NCBI GenBank assembly: GCA_014526335.1
Contig: JACTAT010000337.1
Location: forward strand, 171,407-235,406
Direction: 5' to 3'
Source of the DNA: Chrysaora quinquecirrha
Lineage: Eukaryota; Cnidaria; Scyphozoa; Semaeostomeae; Pelagiidae
DNA: 64,000 bases
The translations under genes and the position numbers were made by a program. Shown here in pieces: positions 46,551 through 58,047 of this stretch (position 1 is its first letter; the number at the start of each line of letters is the position of its first letter). The notes under the pieces were generated by a model. That model saw only the letters and a list, made by a program, of their open reading frames with translations. It did no database searches and was not told the origin of the DNA.

Positions 46551-47205
46551 GAACGGTAGATACTTTATTCTTCAATTAATAATACTCTGTAAATCTAAAA
46601 TGCCTTCAAAGCAGAAATGTATAATTCTGTCATGCTCAACTGAAAGCAAAAAATCTGAAAGGTTTCATGTCATGCTTCATTCGTTTCCTAAAGACCCTTT
46701 GCTTCTACGAAGTTTGAAAATGCAAATTCGACCTCGTCTTGCCCTCACAGATTCAGGTGAGTATTCAAAATAAATAAAACAACAGATAGAGTTTGCAGCC
46801 TACATTTCAGAGGTGGAAGAAAAGTTGGCGACTTGAACATTTCAACAGTATTTAATGGAATTGACTATGCAGAGAAACCTATGCAAGTAGAAGCTTCTTG
46901 AGCAATACGAAGAAAAACTATTCAGAGCTGGTCATGCTGTTCTCAATTTACTATGACGTATTGATACGGAAAAAGAAACTATTAAATCATTACTCACTTC
47001 ATTGTTGTTTTAATATGTTTTAATTGTATTTTTAAAAAAAAATTTGTATTCAGCTCAGTTTTGTTAGACACACTCTGATGATGATACTATTCTGAAAGGC
47101 CTCAGTGTGCATAAAGATTTTATTAGAGTATTTTAAGGAAATCTGAAGTTTATTAAGTTTATAATTCTTGTTTTCATTATTTGCGTGTGACCTTTTATCC
47201 TATAT
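46551..47205. other. ISL2EU interior upstream of the transposase
   Basis: Short coding-like remnants near 46600-46780 (KDPLLLRSLKMQIRPRL) may belong to the element's 5' region; not identified. Confidence 0.35.
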
Positions 47206-48285
47206 ATGGAAGTAGAAAAGATAGAAGAAGAAGAAGAAACGATAAATAATACTATCGAAAATGTCTTAGATACCAACACAGATGTAACTGTGGTAAATAA
47301 CTATGCTGTGAACAATGTCATACAAATCTTTGATGTTGAAAATTTCCGAAATGACCCCCAAGGCAATGCATTTTTACAGTGGCTTACCGATTATGAAACA
47401 TTCCAGGCACTTTTCAATTTTGTAAGACCAAAAGAAGGATATCAACTAAATTACCAGAACAACAAGCAAGCCAACGCACCAAGAAGTCCCTCAGTTAATA
47501 AAAAAGGTCGACCAAGAAAGCTATCATATGAAAATGAGTTATTCTTGACATTGTGCAGATTGCGGCTAAACCTGCTGGAAGAAGATCTTCATCAAAGATT
47601 TCAGATATCAACGTCATCTGTTTCTGAAATACTTCTAACTTGGATAGATCGTCTCCATTATTGCCCTTCAGTCTCTTAATGACATTCTTGGTTTAACAGA
47701 GGGCCTGCAAAGTCTCCTTCCAGAATGTTTCAAGGGTGATTTTCAAGATGTCGATCTGGTAATCGATTGCACCGAGGTTTTTATTGAAAGGCCGTCTGAT
47801 CCTGTAGCCCAAAGTGTAACTTGGTCAGAATAAAAATCACAAAACACTGGAAAAGTGCTGATTGCACTTTCTCCTGTTGGTTATCCAAGGTTTGTGTCCG
47901 AGGTTTTTCCTGAAGCATTTCTGACGATGAAATAACAGCAGAAAGTAGCATACTTTCTTTGGCAAGATGAAACAGAAAATGGCTTGCTGATAAAGGTTGG
48001 CAGACTGACGGTGATAAATTTGGATTGATCATCCAAACCCCAGATCGTCTTGAGGGAAAAACTCAGTTCTCGGAAACTGATGATATGCTGAATCGCAAAA
48101 TATCTTGTGTGATGATCCATGTTGAACGGTTAATCTGAAGGGTCAAAGTTTTTCGTATGTTTAAATCAGTTGTGCCCATCAGCGTCTCTAAAATATTCAA
48201 AGTTTGTGCAAAATTAACAGCATTTCTTCCACCACTGATTGAAGACACTGAAATTTCTCATTTGACTGTGACTGAGTTCTAAAAT
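47206..48285 (+). pseudogene. ISL2EU (IS4EU-type, PIF/Harbinger-related) transposase
   Basis: The intact N-terminal frame (47206-47679, 157 codons) has an acidic start and a helix-turn-helix block, LSYENELFLTLCRLRLNLLE then EDLHQRFQISTSSVSEILLT. After a frameshift at about 47665 the DDE nuclease part continues: QDVDLVIDCTEVFIERPSDP, SVTWSE, TGKVLIALSPVGYPRFVSEV, and later MIHVERLI and FLPPLIEDTEIS, matching the order of ISL2EU transposases (DDE_Tnp_4). Stops at about 47832 and 47931 and the degenerate centre (the second catalytic region, normally MADRGF, is not recognisable) make it inactive. Confidence 0.85.
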
Positions 48286-48833
48286 CTAAAATCTGATCTA
48301 AAATCACGGGGGTCTAACACTGGAGCAAGAGAGATATCATAACAACAGATGTTAGTGTTGGAATATGAACTTTTAAAATAAAAATCGATTGTTAAAATTT
48401 TCGATCTGAGTAAATTATAACTTCTTTCTCAAATATAAGTATGTAGGAAAGTTGTGTGACAAAATAACAGAGCTTGACGATTCCTACTGAAAATGTTAAT
48501 AATTAATGCTTGATAGAAATTAGACCTCCTTCATCCAGGGTGTCTAATTACCCAAATATTTTATAATGGTACCTGGTTTTTAAAGTAAAGCATTCTTAAA
48601 AAATAGTGTCCCCAATATTTTTGGCGATGATTGTTGGTTATTGTAAATTTTTTGGAAAATTTTCCTAAATTGAGTCTTCGTATGTGTTAGATGATTTAAT
48701 CTTGTTTGTAAAATCATACTGCGCCCCCCTTTCTATCGTAAAGATAACGTGTTGAACTCATTCTTTGCCTTGCTACTTTCAAATCTATCGAATGGAAAAT
48801 TTTACAACATACGATAACATTTGTAACTGCCGC

Positions 48834-50301
48834 TTATATACAAAGTTGCTTGCATTTGGTGGCAAGCTCCGAGGCCCATCCTCTCAAAGGAAGGATTGAC
48901 TTGAAATTAAGCAGTTTTCCAGTAAGTGCAACGATTTCAACAATTCTTTTTGTTTTTGATAGCGTTAAATTCAACTCTGGCAGCCTAGACGTCGAATGAA
49001 TTGCACGACAAACGTGAAGCACAGTTTCAATGAAAGCCTTGTTTCTTTCAATCGAAAATAGGCTGGTTTTCTTCATTTCTGGTACGAAAGACAGTAAAAT
49101 GGCAGCTTGGAATTCTGGCATGCAACAGAGCTTGAGATGGCATTGCAAGATGTGGGATCCGTTGACGGACAAAAGTGGGTCAATAATACCAATCGCTTGA
49201 GTTTTGATCTCCAATACGTATATTCGATTCAATGTGATTGTAAATCCATTATTATCCTTAAAGTGGAAATTTGTTACATCGAAACTCTGTCAGGTGAGGC
49301 ACCAAATAGATCTGGCTCTTTCGGATGATGAATAAATGGACTTTCTTTAACTGGTATGCCGGTTAAGTTTTCAAAATGAGATGCTGCAATACTTTCAAAA
49401 TGTTTACCTCTTTCAAAATTGGGGGAATTTTTTTATTTTTCCTGGATTTTTTCTATAATACATTGCCACCCAGAATGATATTCTTTCTCGCCTGAGAAGC
49501 CAATAATTATTGGGAGTTTTGATGAGGCAATTCTACCAACGCTTGCATCAAACCATTGCTGCGATCCTTGTGGCAAATGTACTGGTATAGTTGTTGGAGA
49601 TGCCGATGACGCTGACGTGGATTCACTTGCCTTTATTGCCAGATAAACTATGCTTGTTGATGCAGACTTGTTCAGATCATTAGCAAGCTGGCTGAAGTCA
49701 CCCCTGTCATACATTGGCTCCTTCATTGGCTTCGAGCTGTAGCCATCATTAGCATCAGAAGTCGATCTTCGTTTCTGCTCTTTGAATTATGCTGGCTTAT
49801 ATTATGACGCTGAAATCTTGCGTCATGCAGTGGTTTTCGCTTCATGATTTCTTTTTCGGGATCCTGCTCAGCTCGAAGAGAAGGTAAGCCCCACTTCTGC
49901 TTTATTTGTGTACATGTCAGTGTCGAGGGTAGATTTTCCTTTCTGGTCATAATCCAATCGGCGAGCTTGTAAGCCAAAGCAGCTACGTGCTTGCAAAATC
50001 CCCTCTTGCCTGCTGGACAGGAATAATCCCTTGCCATCAGAATTTTTCCACTTTCCATGGAATAAACGATTACGCAGTGATAAATTCCTGCACCACGATT
50101 TATGCCTTTGGACGATTTCGTCCTTGGTTTCGTGTATCCTTCAAGTAAGAAATGTTTCTCATCAAAAAGATTCAGTCTTATGGGCCTGCCATTTGTTTCG
50201 AGCTTCAATGTTTTCGACAACGAGTATCCTTCCTTCATATGCCTTTTTTCAACACCTTTCGCAAAATAGTCTTCCACACCAGAGTGGGTAATCTTTTCCA
50301 C
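48834..50301 (-). pseudogene. SWIM zinc-finger plus YqaJ-type exonuclease gene of the ISL2EU element
   Basis: The 50301-49723 frame (192 codons) has a SWIM-like finger, YSCPAGKRGFCKHVAALAYK: the second Cys and the C-x-H are present, but the first Cys of the CxC pair is Tyr. The next frame (49726-49433) has PQGSQQWFDASVGRIASSKL, the N-terminal signature of YqaJ/lambda-type exonucleases. The third (49232-48834) has YVLEIKTQ and SFVPEMKKTSLFSIERNKAF, fitting the later part of that domain. Frame breaks near 49720 and 49430 and an unrecognisable catalytic centre indicate a pseudogene. YqaJ partners are known for ISL2EU elements and presumably process transposition intermediates. Confidence 0.82.
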
Positions 50302-50988
50302 TGCAATGCCTGCTAATCTCTGAGTCCATCTTGGGTCAGACTTCTGCGGTGGGTTATCTTAAATCTTTATAATTTCTAGTTCTTCTTCAGAAATATTTTA
50401 TTTTATTAGCTCATAGGTGTGAACTCCACAATCTGGATCTTTTAGCCAGGATTTGTCTATATAGCTTTAAATCCTGAAAAATAACAATATATGGACTTTG
50501 TAAAATATTAATTCGGGCAAACAATTTGTTTAAAAAATAGAATAGCCATGTTCAAAAGAAAGCATGGGCCGTAAAACCTTTCTTACAGTATATAGATTTT
50601 TAGTTCTTGAAAATTCGTTGCCACTCTTGCTTTGAGCATTAAGCCTCTGGCTGAACTGACTTTTTTTACCAAAGAATTTTCTTAAAGTATTAATTGTTTA
50701 TTTTTTAAAATGCAGTATGTCATACTTACGAAAATCAAATGAACAAATCAATTCAGGTACTTACTTTTCTCTTAGTTCTTTCAGGGTAAGTTAACTCAAT
50801 TTTCTGGCATTTCTGCATTTCAACCATCGTATGGCAGCTTCTCTGCCTATTTTCGAAACATTACCATTTAATTATGCTCAAGAAATGAACTCCTCTTTTA
50901 ATTCAACCGACAAAAAATCAATTACAACTATCAAATAGTTGATAATTCAAACAGCTCTTACATTAACATTTATACTGCAAAGTCGTGG
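50302..50988. other. ISL2EU interior, no gene recognised
   Basis: AT-rich DNA between the SWIM gene start and the right terminal repeat. It may include 5' exon or promoter sequence for the minus-strand gene. Confidence 0.4.
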
Positions 50989-51178
50989 AACAATTTTTCT
51001 GAGCAATGTTTACATTCAAATGTAGTCCGTATTTTACACAGGTGTGCAAAAATTTCGGTCCGGCTTCGTTGTTACGTTAAATGCTTGTTACTAAGGAAAT
51101 TATTCCCAGAATTCTTTTCCAAAATCCTTAATAAAAACAATATGCAAAAAATGGCGGCTATCTTTTGCGGAAGCGTCT

Positions 51179-51480
51179 ATTCTCGTTGTAATTTTCCGCA
51201 CACTCTGGGTGATCTAATAAATGTTGTCCTATGGCAGAATCATGTTTGAGGGTGGGTTGTTGCCAAGGGTTGTGAGGTGGTTGCTCCCTTTCCCAGAAAT
51301 TGTGTTTATGAATGATGGTAGAAACATGCTGTTTTACCCTGTCTCCTAGTCTCTGGGAAGTGCGGCCTACGTACCTGGCATCACACCAGCACGAAAATTC
51401 ATAAATAACCAAACTTTTCTGTGTGATAGGCATGCCTTTTAAATGGATGTTTCGTAAACTTTAACCCTGATTTACTTTAA
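51179..51480 (-). mobile_element. Penelope GIY-YIG fragment, part right of the ISL2EU insertion
   Basis: Encodes SLVIYEFSCWCDARYVGRTS, QRLGDRVKQHVS and SAIGQHLLDHPECAENYNEN on the minus strand, clearly the same domain as at 28900-29160 but diverged. It continues the copy cut at 44907. Confidence 0.88.
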
Positions 51481-51484
51481 CAAA

Positions 51485-51745
51485 ACCGATATTTCAGGAA
51501 GACTTTTCTCAGATGCCAAACCAAAAAACAACTGGGCTTCAAATGACTGCAAAATTTTACATGTTGCAGTAATGAAATCCTTCTCTTTCCCATAACTTCA
51601 GATCAGTAGTCCTAAAAAAATTTTCCTTGGTTTTTGAAGGCAAAGCTTCTCAGTTTTTGTGTATTTTTCTTTTATACCATCAACATAATCTTCTCCCTTC
51701 GACTTAAAATGATGGCGAATGCAGTGACGAAAATTTTTCCCTCGA
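51485..51745 (-). pseudogene. Unidentified coding-like tract
   Basis: Minus-strand translation gives KFRGKNFRHCIRHHFKSKGE, DYVDGIKEKYTKTEKLCLQK and, after a frame change, GKEKDFITATCKILQSFEAQ. The fold-back element at 51761-52787 sits directly upstream; closing it at its 9-bp duplication joins this frame to HYLAK and a possible acceptor (TTCATTTTAG at about 52823-52814). I do not recognise the family. It could be a host exon or another transposon gene. Confidence 0.4.
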
Positions 51746-51760
51746 AACTTAGCAAGATTA

Positions 51761-52787
51761 CGTAATTCATAGAAATTGAAACGAGCTGAAACGAGCTGAA
51801 ACGAGCTCTCAAAATTGGAATCGAGGCTGAAACGACCTGAAACGACCTGTTATCCTGTTAATAAAGTATAAAAGTCAAGGGAATCGTTCTTTTTGCATTG
51901 TTGCATTCTCTTCTAATTATAAAAGGAACATGTGTTAGTATAAAAGCGGTCGTCCTTCTTGGATGCTATTTTATTTGAGCACCAATAAGCTTAGCTATTC
52001 GAAAATAACCTACTGTAAGCGAGTTCAACTGAAATACGATGGATTTGATTTGCCGATCAAATGACGACGAGATAAATTTTCCAATCTTCTTTCGTATTCA
52101 TAATCTAACAGTAACAACCAAATTCCTATTGACAAACCGAGGGGCGTTATCGTTTCTAAAAATAGCATCATACGATTTTTGCTCGCTTTTTAAAATACAT
52201 CAAAATTTGCATAGATTTATTTCAGAATCGCGATAAACAGCGGAAGCATTTTCGGGCATAGTTAAAAGATTTTTTTTTCGTCTGAAACTCTTCAGAGTGT
52301 AAAAGTCTGAAACAGACCGAAACAAATGACAAAGGCTGAATGTATACTCAGATGCAGATCGAACTCTTAGAAATCCTTTTTTACAACGGAAATATCTCGT
52401 CATCTTCTTGGCTGCTTAGATAACAAAACACGAAAGAATTTTTAAGGTTCGGAAAATTTATCTCGTCGTCATTTGATAGGCAAATCAAATCAATCGATTT
52501 CAGTTCAACTAGTTAACAATTTGTTACTTTTTCAATGGATAAGCTTATTGATGATAAAATACAATAGCATCCCAGAAGGACGAGCGCTTTGATAGTAACA
52601 CGTGTTCCTTTTGTTATTAGAAAAGAATGCAACAATGCAAAAAGAATAATATGATTTCCTTGACGTTTATACTTCGTTGCTCGGATAGCCGGTCCTTTCA
52701 GGTAGTTTCAGCCTCGACTCCAATTTTGACAGCTCGTTTCAGGTCGTTTCAGCTTGTTTCAGGTCGTTTTAACTTTCATAAATTACG
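51761..52787. mobile_element. 1027-bp fold-back element with 9-bp target duplication
   Basis: Arms of about 310 bp (51761-52083 and about 52455-52787) begin CGTAATTCAT and CGTAATTTAT and carry CTGAAACGAC/CTGAAACGAG decamer arrays, then TTTTTGCATTGTTGCATTC, GGAACAnGTGTTA and CAAATGACGACGAGATAAAT. Arm identity is roughly 85%. The flanks gcaagatta (51752-51760) and gcaagataa (52788-52796) match 8 of 9, consistent with a Mutator-type 9-bp duplication. The core includes a Penelope terminal-repeat fragment. No transposase. Confidence 0.85.
52225..52365 (-). mobile_element. Penelope terminal-repeat fragment with hammerhead-like core
   Basis: Complemented, it reads TCTGAAGAGTTTCAGACGAAA, CUGAAGA + GUUUCAGAC + GAAA, the hammerhead core in order. 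The stem I strands (TACACT and ACTATG) no longer pair well, so it is probably inactive. It lies in the loop of the fold-back element. Confidence 0.7.
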
Positions 52788-52883
52788 GCAAGATAATGGA
52801 CGCATGACCTTTGACTTCTAAAATGAATATATTCTAGATTAGGCCCTTGTCCACTGTTGGCGGCAAATTCAAAGTGACCGTTT

Positions 52884-55800
52884 TAGTCAAGAGGGTGACT
52901 GGGGATTATTACCACCTGAGCTGGGACTTTATGGGATAAATATTTTCTGGGTCGCTTTTTGGCATAGAATACGAATCTGGATGTTGATCGGTGATTCTTG
53001 GGGTCTTTTCGGAGATATACGGGGGTTTGGGAGAAATAGAGAGGGACTTATTTATTCATAATGATAGCAGTCCTTTTGCAACCGGGGGCCAGAGGGTATT
53101 CTTGGTCAACAAATTCAATCAAATCGTGGATGGATGAAGATTCTTATTAAAGGGGCTACCTTGGTGGGATCGGTGAGTTATTTTAGGGGGCTGTGGGTTT
53201 AGAGCGAAGCGTTCAATAGGAAGGCACGCACTTCACACTTCATGTCATAAAACAAATACGTTGAAGACTGAAGTCTGTTGATACGACTGATGGTTGACAA
53301 GAATCCTAATTTCACATATTTTTTCAAACAAATATTAATCAGTTACTCAGTAAAGTTAACGAATTCTTGCATTACGCGTAGTTCATGTGTTTCACGTGTC
53401 AGGTATGGAAAATGGCTGCTGGTTCTAGGGCAACGCATGGATGCGTCATCCACTATGATCATCTCTCGATCGAGAACCCGATACTAAATCCACTGACTAG
53501 TGAAACTTTTGAACGGTTGGTCAAAAGTAAAAATGCGAGAGCTGAACTTGGTGGGTCAAGTTTCCACAAGACGCAAGCAAATTCCATTCCTGCAATATTT
53601 ATTGAAGGGGAATATTACGTCCATTGACATTGCTATCAGAAGTTTACCAAAGCAATATCGGTCCTCGCGGAGAGACGATCCAGACCAAAATATGCAGAAA
53701 GAAAGGGACGACGTTTTTGCGAGGTACGTTTTTTCCAAACAGATGCATTAAATGCTTAAAGGCAAAAGCAAACCCTACGGGTATTGCAAACAGTTTCAGC
53801 TTGTCGAGGGGTGAAGTGTGCAGCAGAATTGTCCAATGACGAAGAAATGCAAATAGCAATTAAGGATCAAGATCTAATAGCTCGAGAGTTCAAGATGCAA
53901 CCACAGTGTTATAAAGAATACACGCAAGTTCAGCTGAACTTTCAACTGCAACAGCAAACGATGATGAGACAGGTATTATTCAGTAAACTGTGACTGATTT
54001 TGCATCAGTTTGCACATTCGTTCAGCAACATATCATCTGTGGGAATCAGTCTGCTTCGCTGAAGGTTCTTCTGTATGGCTTTGACAGGGAAGATAGTAGG
54101 CTTCGTGCAAAAGTGAAAAAGAGACTAGAACAGCATTTTGCAGATAAGATAGCATTTATTCGTTTTGCTTATCATGAAGCAGAAGTTATAGTAAGTAACG
54201 GAGCTCTGACAACAACAACGCTTACTGCCTTCATTAAGAATAGCGAATCTTTCTTCTTAAAAGAAGCTGCTTCTATTATTCGATCAGAAATTTTGGAAAT
54301 GATTAATACAGCTGATGATTAACGATGGCCTCCAACACCCGAAGCACTTTCTTTAGAGAGCAGGTAGCCACCGGAGAGTGTGAAATTTTGTTACAAGCAT
54401 AACCCATTCAACACACCATTCACAAGGAGAAGATATAAAACGTTATGCAAGGTCGATCTCGAGTGATCTGTTTCATGCAGTTTCAAAGGGAAATTTTTTA
54501 ACCGAGAAACACGTTCTTCTAGGGACTGGTCTTCTGGGCAGAAAGTGCCTGTGAAGCTACTTGGCAGATTTGGTCGCTGAATTAACTATGACAGCGTAAG
54601 GATGATAGAAACTGCCCAAGCCAAGCTAGTTCAACAGCTTAGATCCCTTGACAACCCACTTCCACTTGTACCCGCAACCGAAGTTAGCCGGGTAACAACA
54701 TTCTTCTGGTGGGATAACTTTGACTGTAAGAAGGAAAACACTGCAGGAAGTCTACACACTGCTCACGGTGTTGCATACCAAGAACGGCCAGCAGCCTCCA
54801 TTGAACAGTCCGTGAATATTCAGGTTTCCAGACACATTTAGAGAGCTTGCTATCAAGTTACGCCGAGACCTGCCAAGGAAGTATAGCACCTTCTACGTTG
54901 CTTGCGACTGCTACTCTGAAAGATCAATTAAAGGATGCGAAACACGACTCAGAAGCCAGTCTGAGAGATTTCCCATTAAAAACCAAGACATAAGGACACC
55001 CCAAGACTTCAATAATTTCATGAACAATGGTGTAAACAAGGAACGCCTATTTGAGTTTATTGAAGAAGTCTGGACAGATGACAAAAAATCTTGGTGAAAG
55101 GGTCATCTTCTTTGCAAGAAAGGATAGCTGTGTTAATATAATTAGAGAAGGTACAAAAAGAGTGCTTGACTTACGAACGAATCATGAAGAAGCGGATACG
55201 AAACTGTGCTATCTTTTGCGTCATGCTCATCAGCACAACGACGGCGAGAAGACAGTCGGTCATTTACGATCACCCTCAGGGGACATCTACATTCCCGTAA
55301 TCCTGTTAGCTAACGAAATGCAAAATGTTCATGTTTACATTGACAATGGAGCTGGCAAGAACAGAAAGTTACTTGACTTAACATCTTGCGACCTATCGTG
55401 CTTTCAAAAACAAGCACTTCTCGGTGTACATGCGTTCACTGGCAATGATTACGTTTCTTCATTCATGAGGAAGGGAAACAGAGCATGCTGCAATATAGTC
55501 AAGGAAAATGAAGAACTTTTTATGACATTCAGTGTGTTAGGCACAGAGCCAATAGCATCTGATAGCACTGAAAGCGTCTTGGAAAAGTTTGTTTGTCAGC
55601 TTTACCGAGAGAAGCGTCTTGTTTTAGTAAATAAAGTACGGAGGAAATCTTGTGGAGGAATTATTCGAGGGAAAAAAGAATAACAGATCTGCCATTGCTG
55701 CCTCCTTGCCAAAGTAGTTTAATGCTCAATATCAAAAGAGCAAATTATGTGGAAAGAATTTGGCAACAGTCTTCAGCACCAATAATGGAAATTGACGATC

Positions 55801-56480
55801 CAGTGTTTCATGGATGGGAGGAAGATCTCTCAGAGAAGTGGGTGGCAACGCCCTTCCCTGAAGACATCACAGAATTCTTAGTTGAGTTGCTGGATGATAA
55901 TTTATTCGAAGCTGCCGCCGCTGAAGCAGAAGAAGAGGCATACTTTTCCAATGATGGTGGAGATGTATGACTTGTTCTTAGAGTTCTTAGATAAATTGAG
56001 AATTTATGTAGTTCAGCTTATGTGACAAATGGAATAAGTACTTCAATCTTTGTTCGACTCTTGCATCCTTGTTAAGTTCACACAAACAAATCACAAAGTT
56101 CTTGTCTCATGTAACTGCAGGCAGAGGTGGACAACTGTTGCTATTCTATCAAGCCCAGAAGATCATCACTCCCTTACAGACCCTCTTGGCCCCTTCACCC
56201 CTTAAATAAGCCACTTCTCAGGTAAAGTCTTACCCAAGTAGGAATTCCGTATATTTTATCGTTATTATCATGTAACCTAGATCTTTACCAATTGCTGGAG
56301 ACATCAATTGGAAATCCCTATATTCTCCCTCAAAGCCCCCTGTATGTCCAACAAACCCCCCAGAATCACCAATCATTGTTACATCCAGATTCGCAATCTA
56401 CGCCAAAAAGTGACCCAGAACATGTATCCCATAAAGTCCCAGCTCAGGTGCTAATACTTCCCATCCACCCTCTGGACTAT
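52884..56480. mobile_element. Inverted-repeat-bounded element carrying an XPG/FEN-like nuclease gene
   Basis: The left segment 52884-53055 and right segment 56283-56480 are inverted copies: CACCTGAGCTGGGACTTTAT, GGATA, TTCTGGGTC, CTTTTTGGC, CGAATCTGGATGT and GGTGATTCT appear in order in the left and in the complement of the right, at about 80% identity over 170 bp or more. The gene at 53412-55970 lies wholly between them and reads inward from the left repeat. The outermost ends and target duplication could not be fixed, so boundaries are approximate. Gene plus inverted repeats imply a DNA transposon; the clade is uncertain, with AcademX-type elements (which carry XPG nucleases) the best analogy. 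Confidence 0.75.
53412..55970 (+). pseudogene. Broken mobile-element gene with zinc-binding and XPG/FEN-like regions
   Basis: About 850 codons in several frames. The start is MAAGSRATHGCVIHYDHLSI with GGSSFHKTQANSIPAIF, then cysteine motifs (CIKCLKAKANP; PQCYKEYTQVQ), a 110-codon block (53990-54322: VKKRLEQHFADKIAFIRFAY), FFWWDNFDCKKENTAGSLHT (about 54705-54770) and YSTFYVACDCYSERSIKGCE. The last part (55051-55683) looks like an XPG/FEN-family nuclease: NHEEADTKLCYLLRHA resembles the XPG-I acidic helix, SPSGDIYIPVILLANEM may carry the next acidic residue, and ALLGVHAFTGNDYVSSFMRK resembles the helix-hairpin following it. A C-terminal tail (LPPCQSSLMLNIKRANYVER, HGWEED) follows to 55970. Multi-copy relatives are familiar from cnidarian genomes as uncharacterised proteins. 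Frameshifts at about 53630, 53800 and 55650 and stops near 53993 and 54322 break it. Confidence 0.7.
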
Positions 56481-57560
56481 TTTCAAACTTTTGGAATGGA
56501 AGTGTACCTGCACAACATGCAGGCATTTTTCATTAGATCTTTCACAATGACTTTGGGTTAGAATTTTGAAAGGAACGATCACAACCTATCTTTTAATTAA
56601 GATCAATATTCAAGGTAATTATGTATTATCCATGGACGAAGTTTCATGGACAAATTAATTTTGGTACGCAAATCATTTTCCCTTTTGCTTCAAGTTGGCA
56701 CTCAAGGGGAAGGGGGCTCTAGTTTTATATATAGAGTTTCAATCTCACAAGTTTCATAATTTGTTTTTAGTGGTTCTGTGAGTTTAAATGGATATTTTAT
56801 GATTTCAACATACCCTGAAGAAGATTCAGATGGGACTCCTTAATTCAAGATTCAAGATTCAAGATTCACGATCCAAGATCCAAGATCCAGAATTCAAGAT
56901 TCAAATTCAGACCCTAATTCTAGATCCAGATTTCAAGATTCCATTTCCAAACACCCTAATTCAAGATCCGGAATTGAAGATTCGATTTCCAAACACCCTA
57001 ATTCAAGATCCGGAACTCAAGATTAGATTTCCGAACGCCCTAATTCAAGATCCGGAATTCAAGATTCGTTTTTCAAACACCCTAATTCTAGATCCAGATT
57101 TCAAGATTCGATTTCCGAACACCCTAATTCAAGATCTGGAATTCAAGATTCGTTTTTGAAACACCCTAATTCTAGATCCAGATTTCAAGATTCGATTTCC
57201 AAACACCCTAATTTGAGATGTTGGGCGATCTAAAATTCAAGATCCAGATTTCAAAATGCAATTTTTCAGTATCAATACTAACATAACATTCAAACTTTAA
57301 GACTACATAACTAGCTAATATTAGGTAACAAAGCTAAATGCGGTAATTAAAAAGAACATAAAAATGACGGACATTTGGCTACTTATGAAGGTTATTCTTT
57401 AAACGCTTATTAGGCTTTTCACATTGCTTTAACAGAACTTCTGTGTCATGATATGAATTTGTAACGCTTTTACATTTAGAGGGGGATAAAAAGAGGGGTG
57501 TTTCGACAGTAAATTAAGAGCCAAGTCAGCAAAACTAAATTCACCCCCAACCAGCCACAC

Positions 57561-57761
57561 TCACTTTGTCAGAAAACTCACGCAGGGCACCCTTCTTTCT
57601 TTGGAGACACCTCGAATGCGAATACTGTTGCTCACATGTCGTTTATCCCGTAGTGGAATGCCTTGGTTAGTTTTCAGTCCTTTTTTGGAAGCTGCGCAAC
57701 TTTTGCATTTGCACCCTTTCACTTGTGTTTTCCAATGGCTTTGTTTGCCTTCTTGCGTCAT
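57561..57761 (-). CDS. Small basic cysteine-containing reading frame in the fold-back element
   Basis: A 66-codon frame, lysine- and arginine-rich, with KGCKCKSCAASKKG, a possible metal-binding knot. It is transcribed away from the 58048 frame, with about 290 bp between starts that could serve as a shared promoter. Not recognised. Confidence 0.35.
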   Translation of the reverse strand: MTQEGKQSHWKTQVKGCKCKSCAASKKGLKTNQGIPLRDKRHVSNSIRIRGVSKERRVPCVSFLTK

Positions 57762-58047
57762 CTAGTTTCTGTGCGCGGGACAAAAGGCAACTTGTGCGCC
57801 CTATTAGTCTAGCTCATGTGATGCTGGCTCCTCGTTATCTAGTTAATTAGGCGCCTCTAGCTATTATCATATTCATATTCATTTCCAATTTTGTAACGTG
57901 TCTAAACGCTTCATTTAGGATTTAAGACACAACACTCGGCACTTAGACACAGCACTCGGCACGGACAGCGCATTCTCATAGACATTTCGCCGCTTTTTAT
58001 AGAGTGATTGTGAGGTCAAGAGAAGTTTTTTATCACTTTCTTTTTAA

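Larger units (their letters stand above)
44908..51178. mobile_element. 6.27-kb ISL2EU DNA transposon with AT target duplication
   Basis: Terminal inverted repeats begin AGACGCTTCCGCAAAAGAT on both ends and run for about 190 bp with diverged stretches (AATTTCCTTAG, ACAAGCATTTAACGTAACAAC). AT is duplicated at 44906-44907 and 51179-51180. Flanking DNA is a single Penelope copy cut at that spot; joining the flanks across the AT recreates the uninterrupted sequence seen at 26850-26875. Inside are a plus-strand transposase relic (47206-48285) and, converging on it, a minus-strand SWIM/YqaJ gene relic (50301-48834), the gene pair characteristic of ISL2EU elements, plus a LINE insertion (45124-46550). 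Confidence 0.93.

Noticed and set aside
56830..57159. 109-codon frame of repeated FKIQDPEFKIRFPN-type units, and its mirror at 58579-58764
   Set aside because: Simply the ATTCAAGATCC satellite in the arms of the fold-back element read in frame; no independent sign of a protein.
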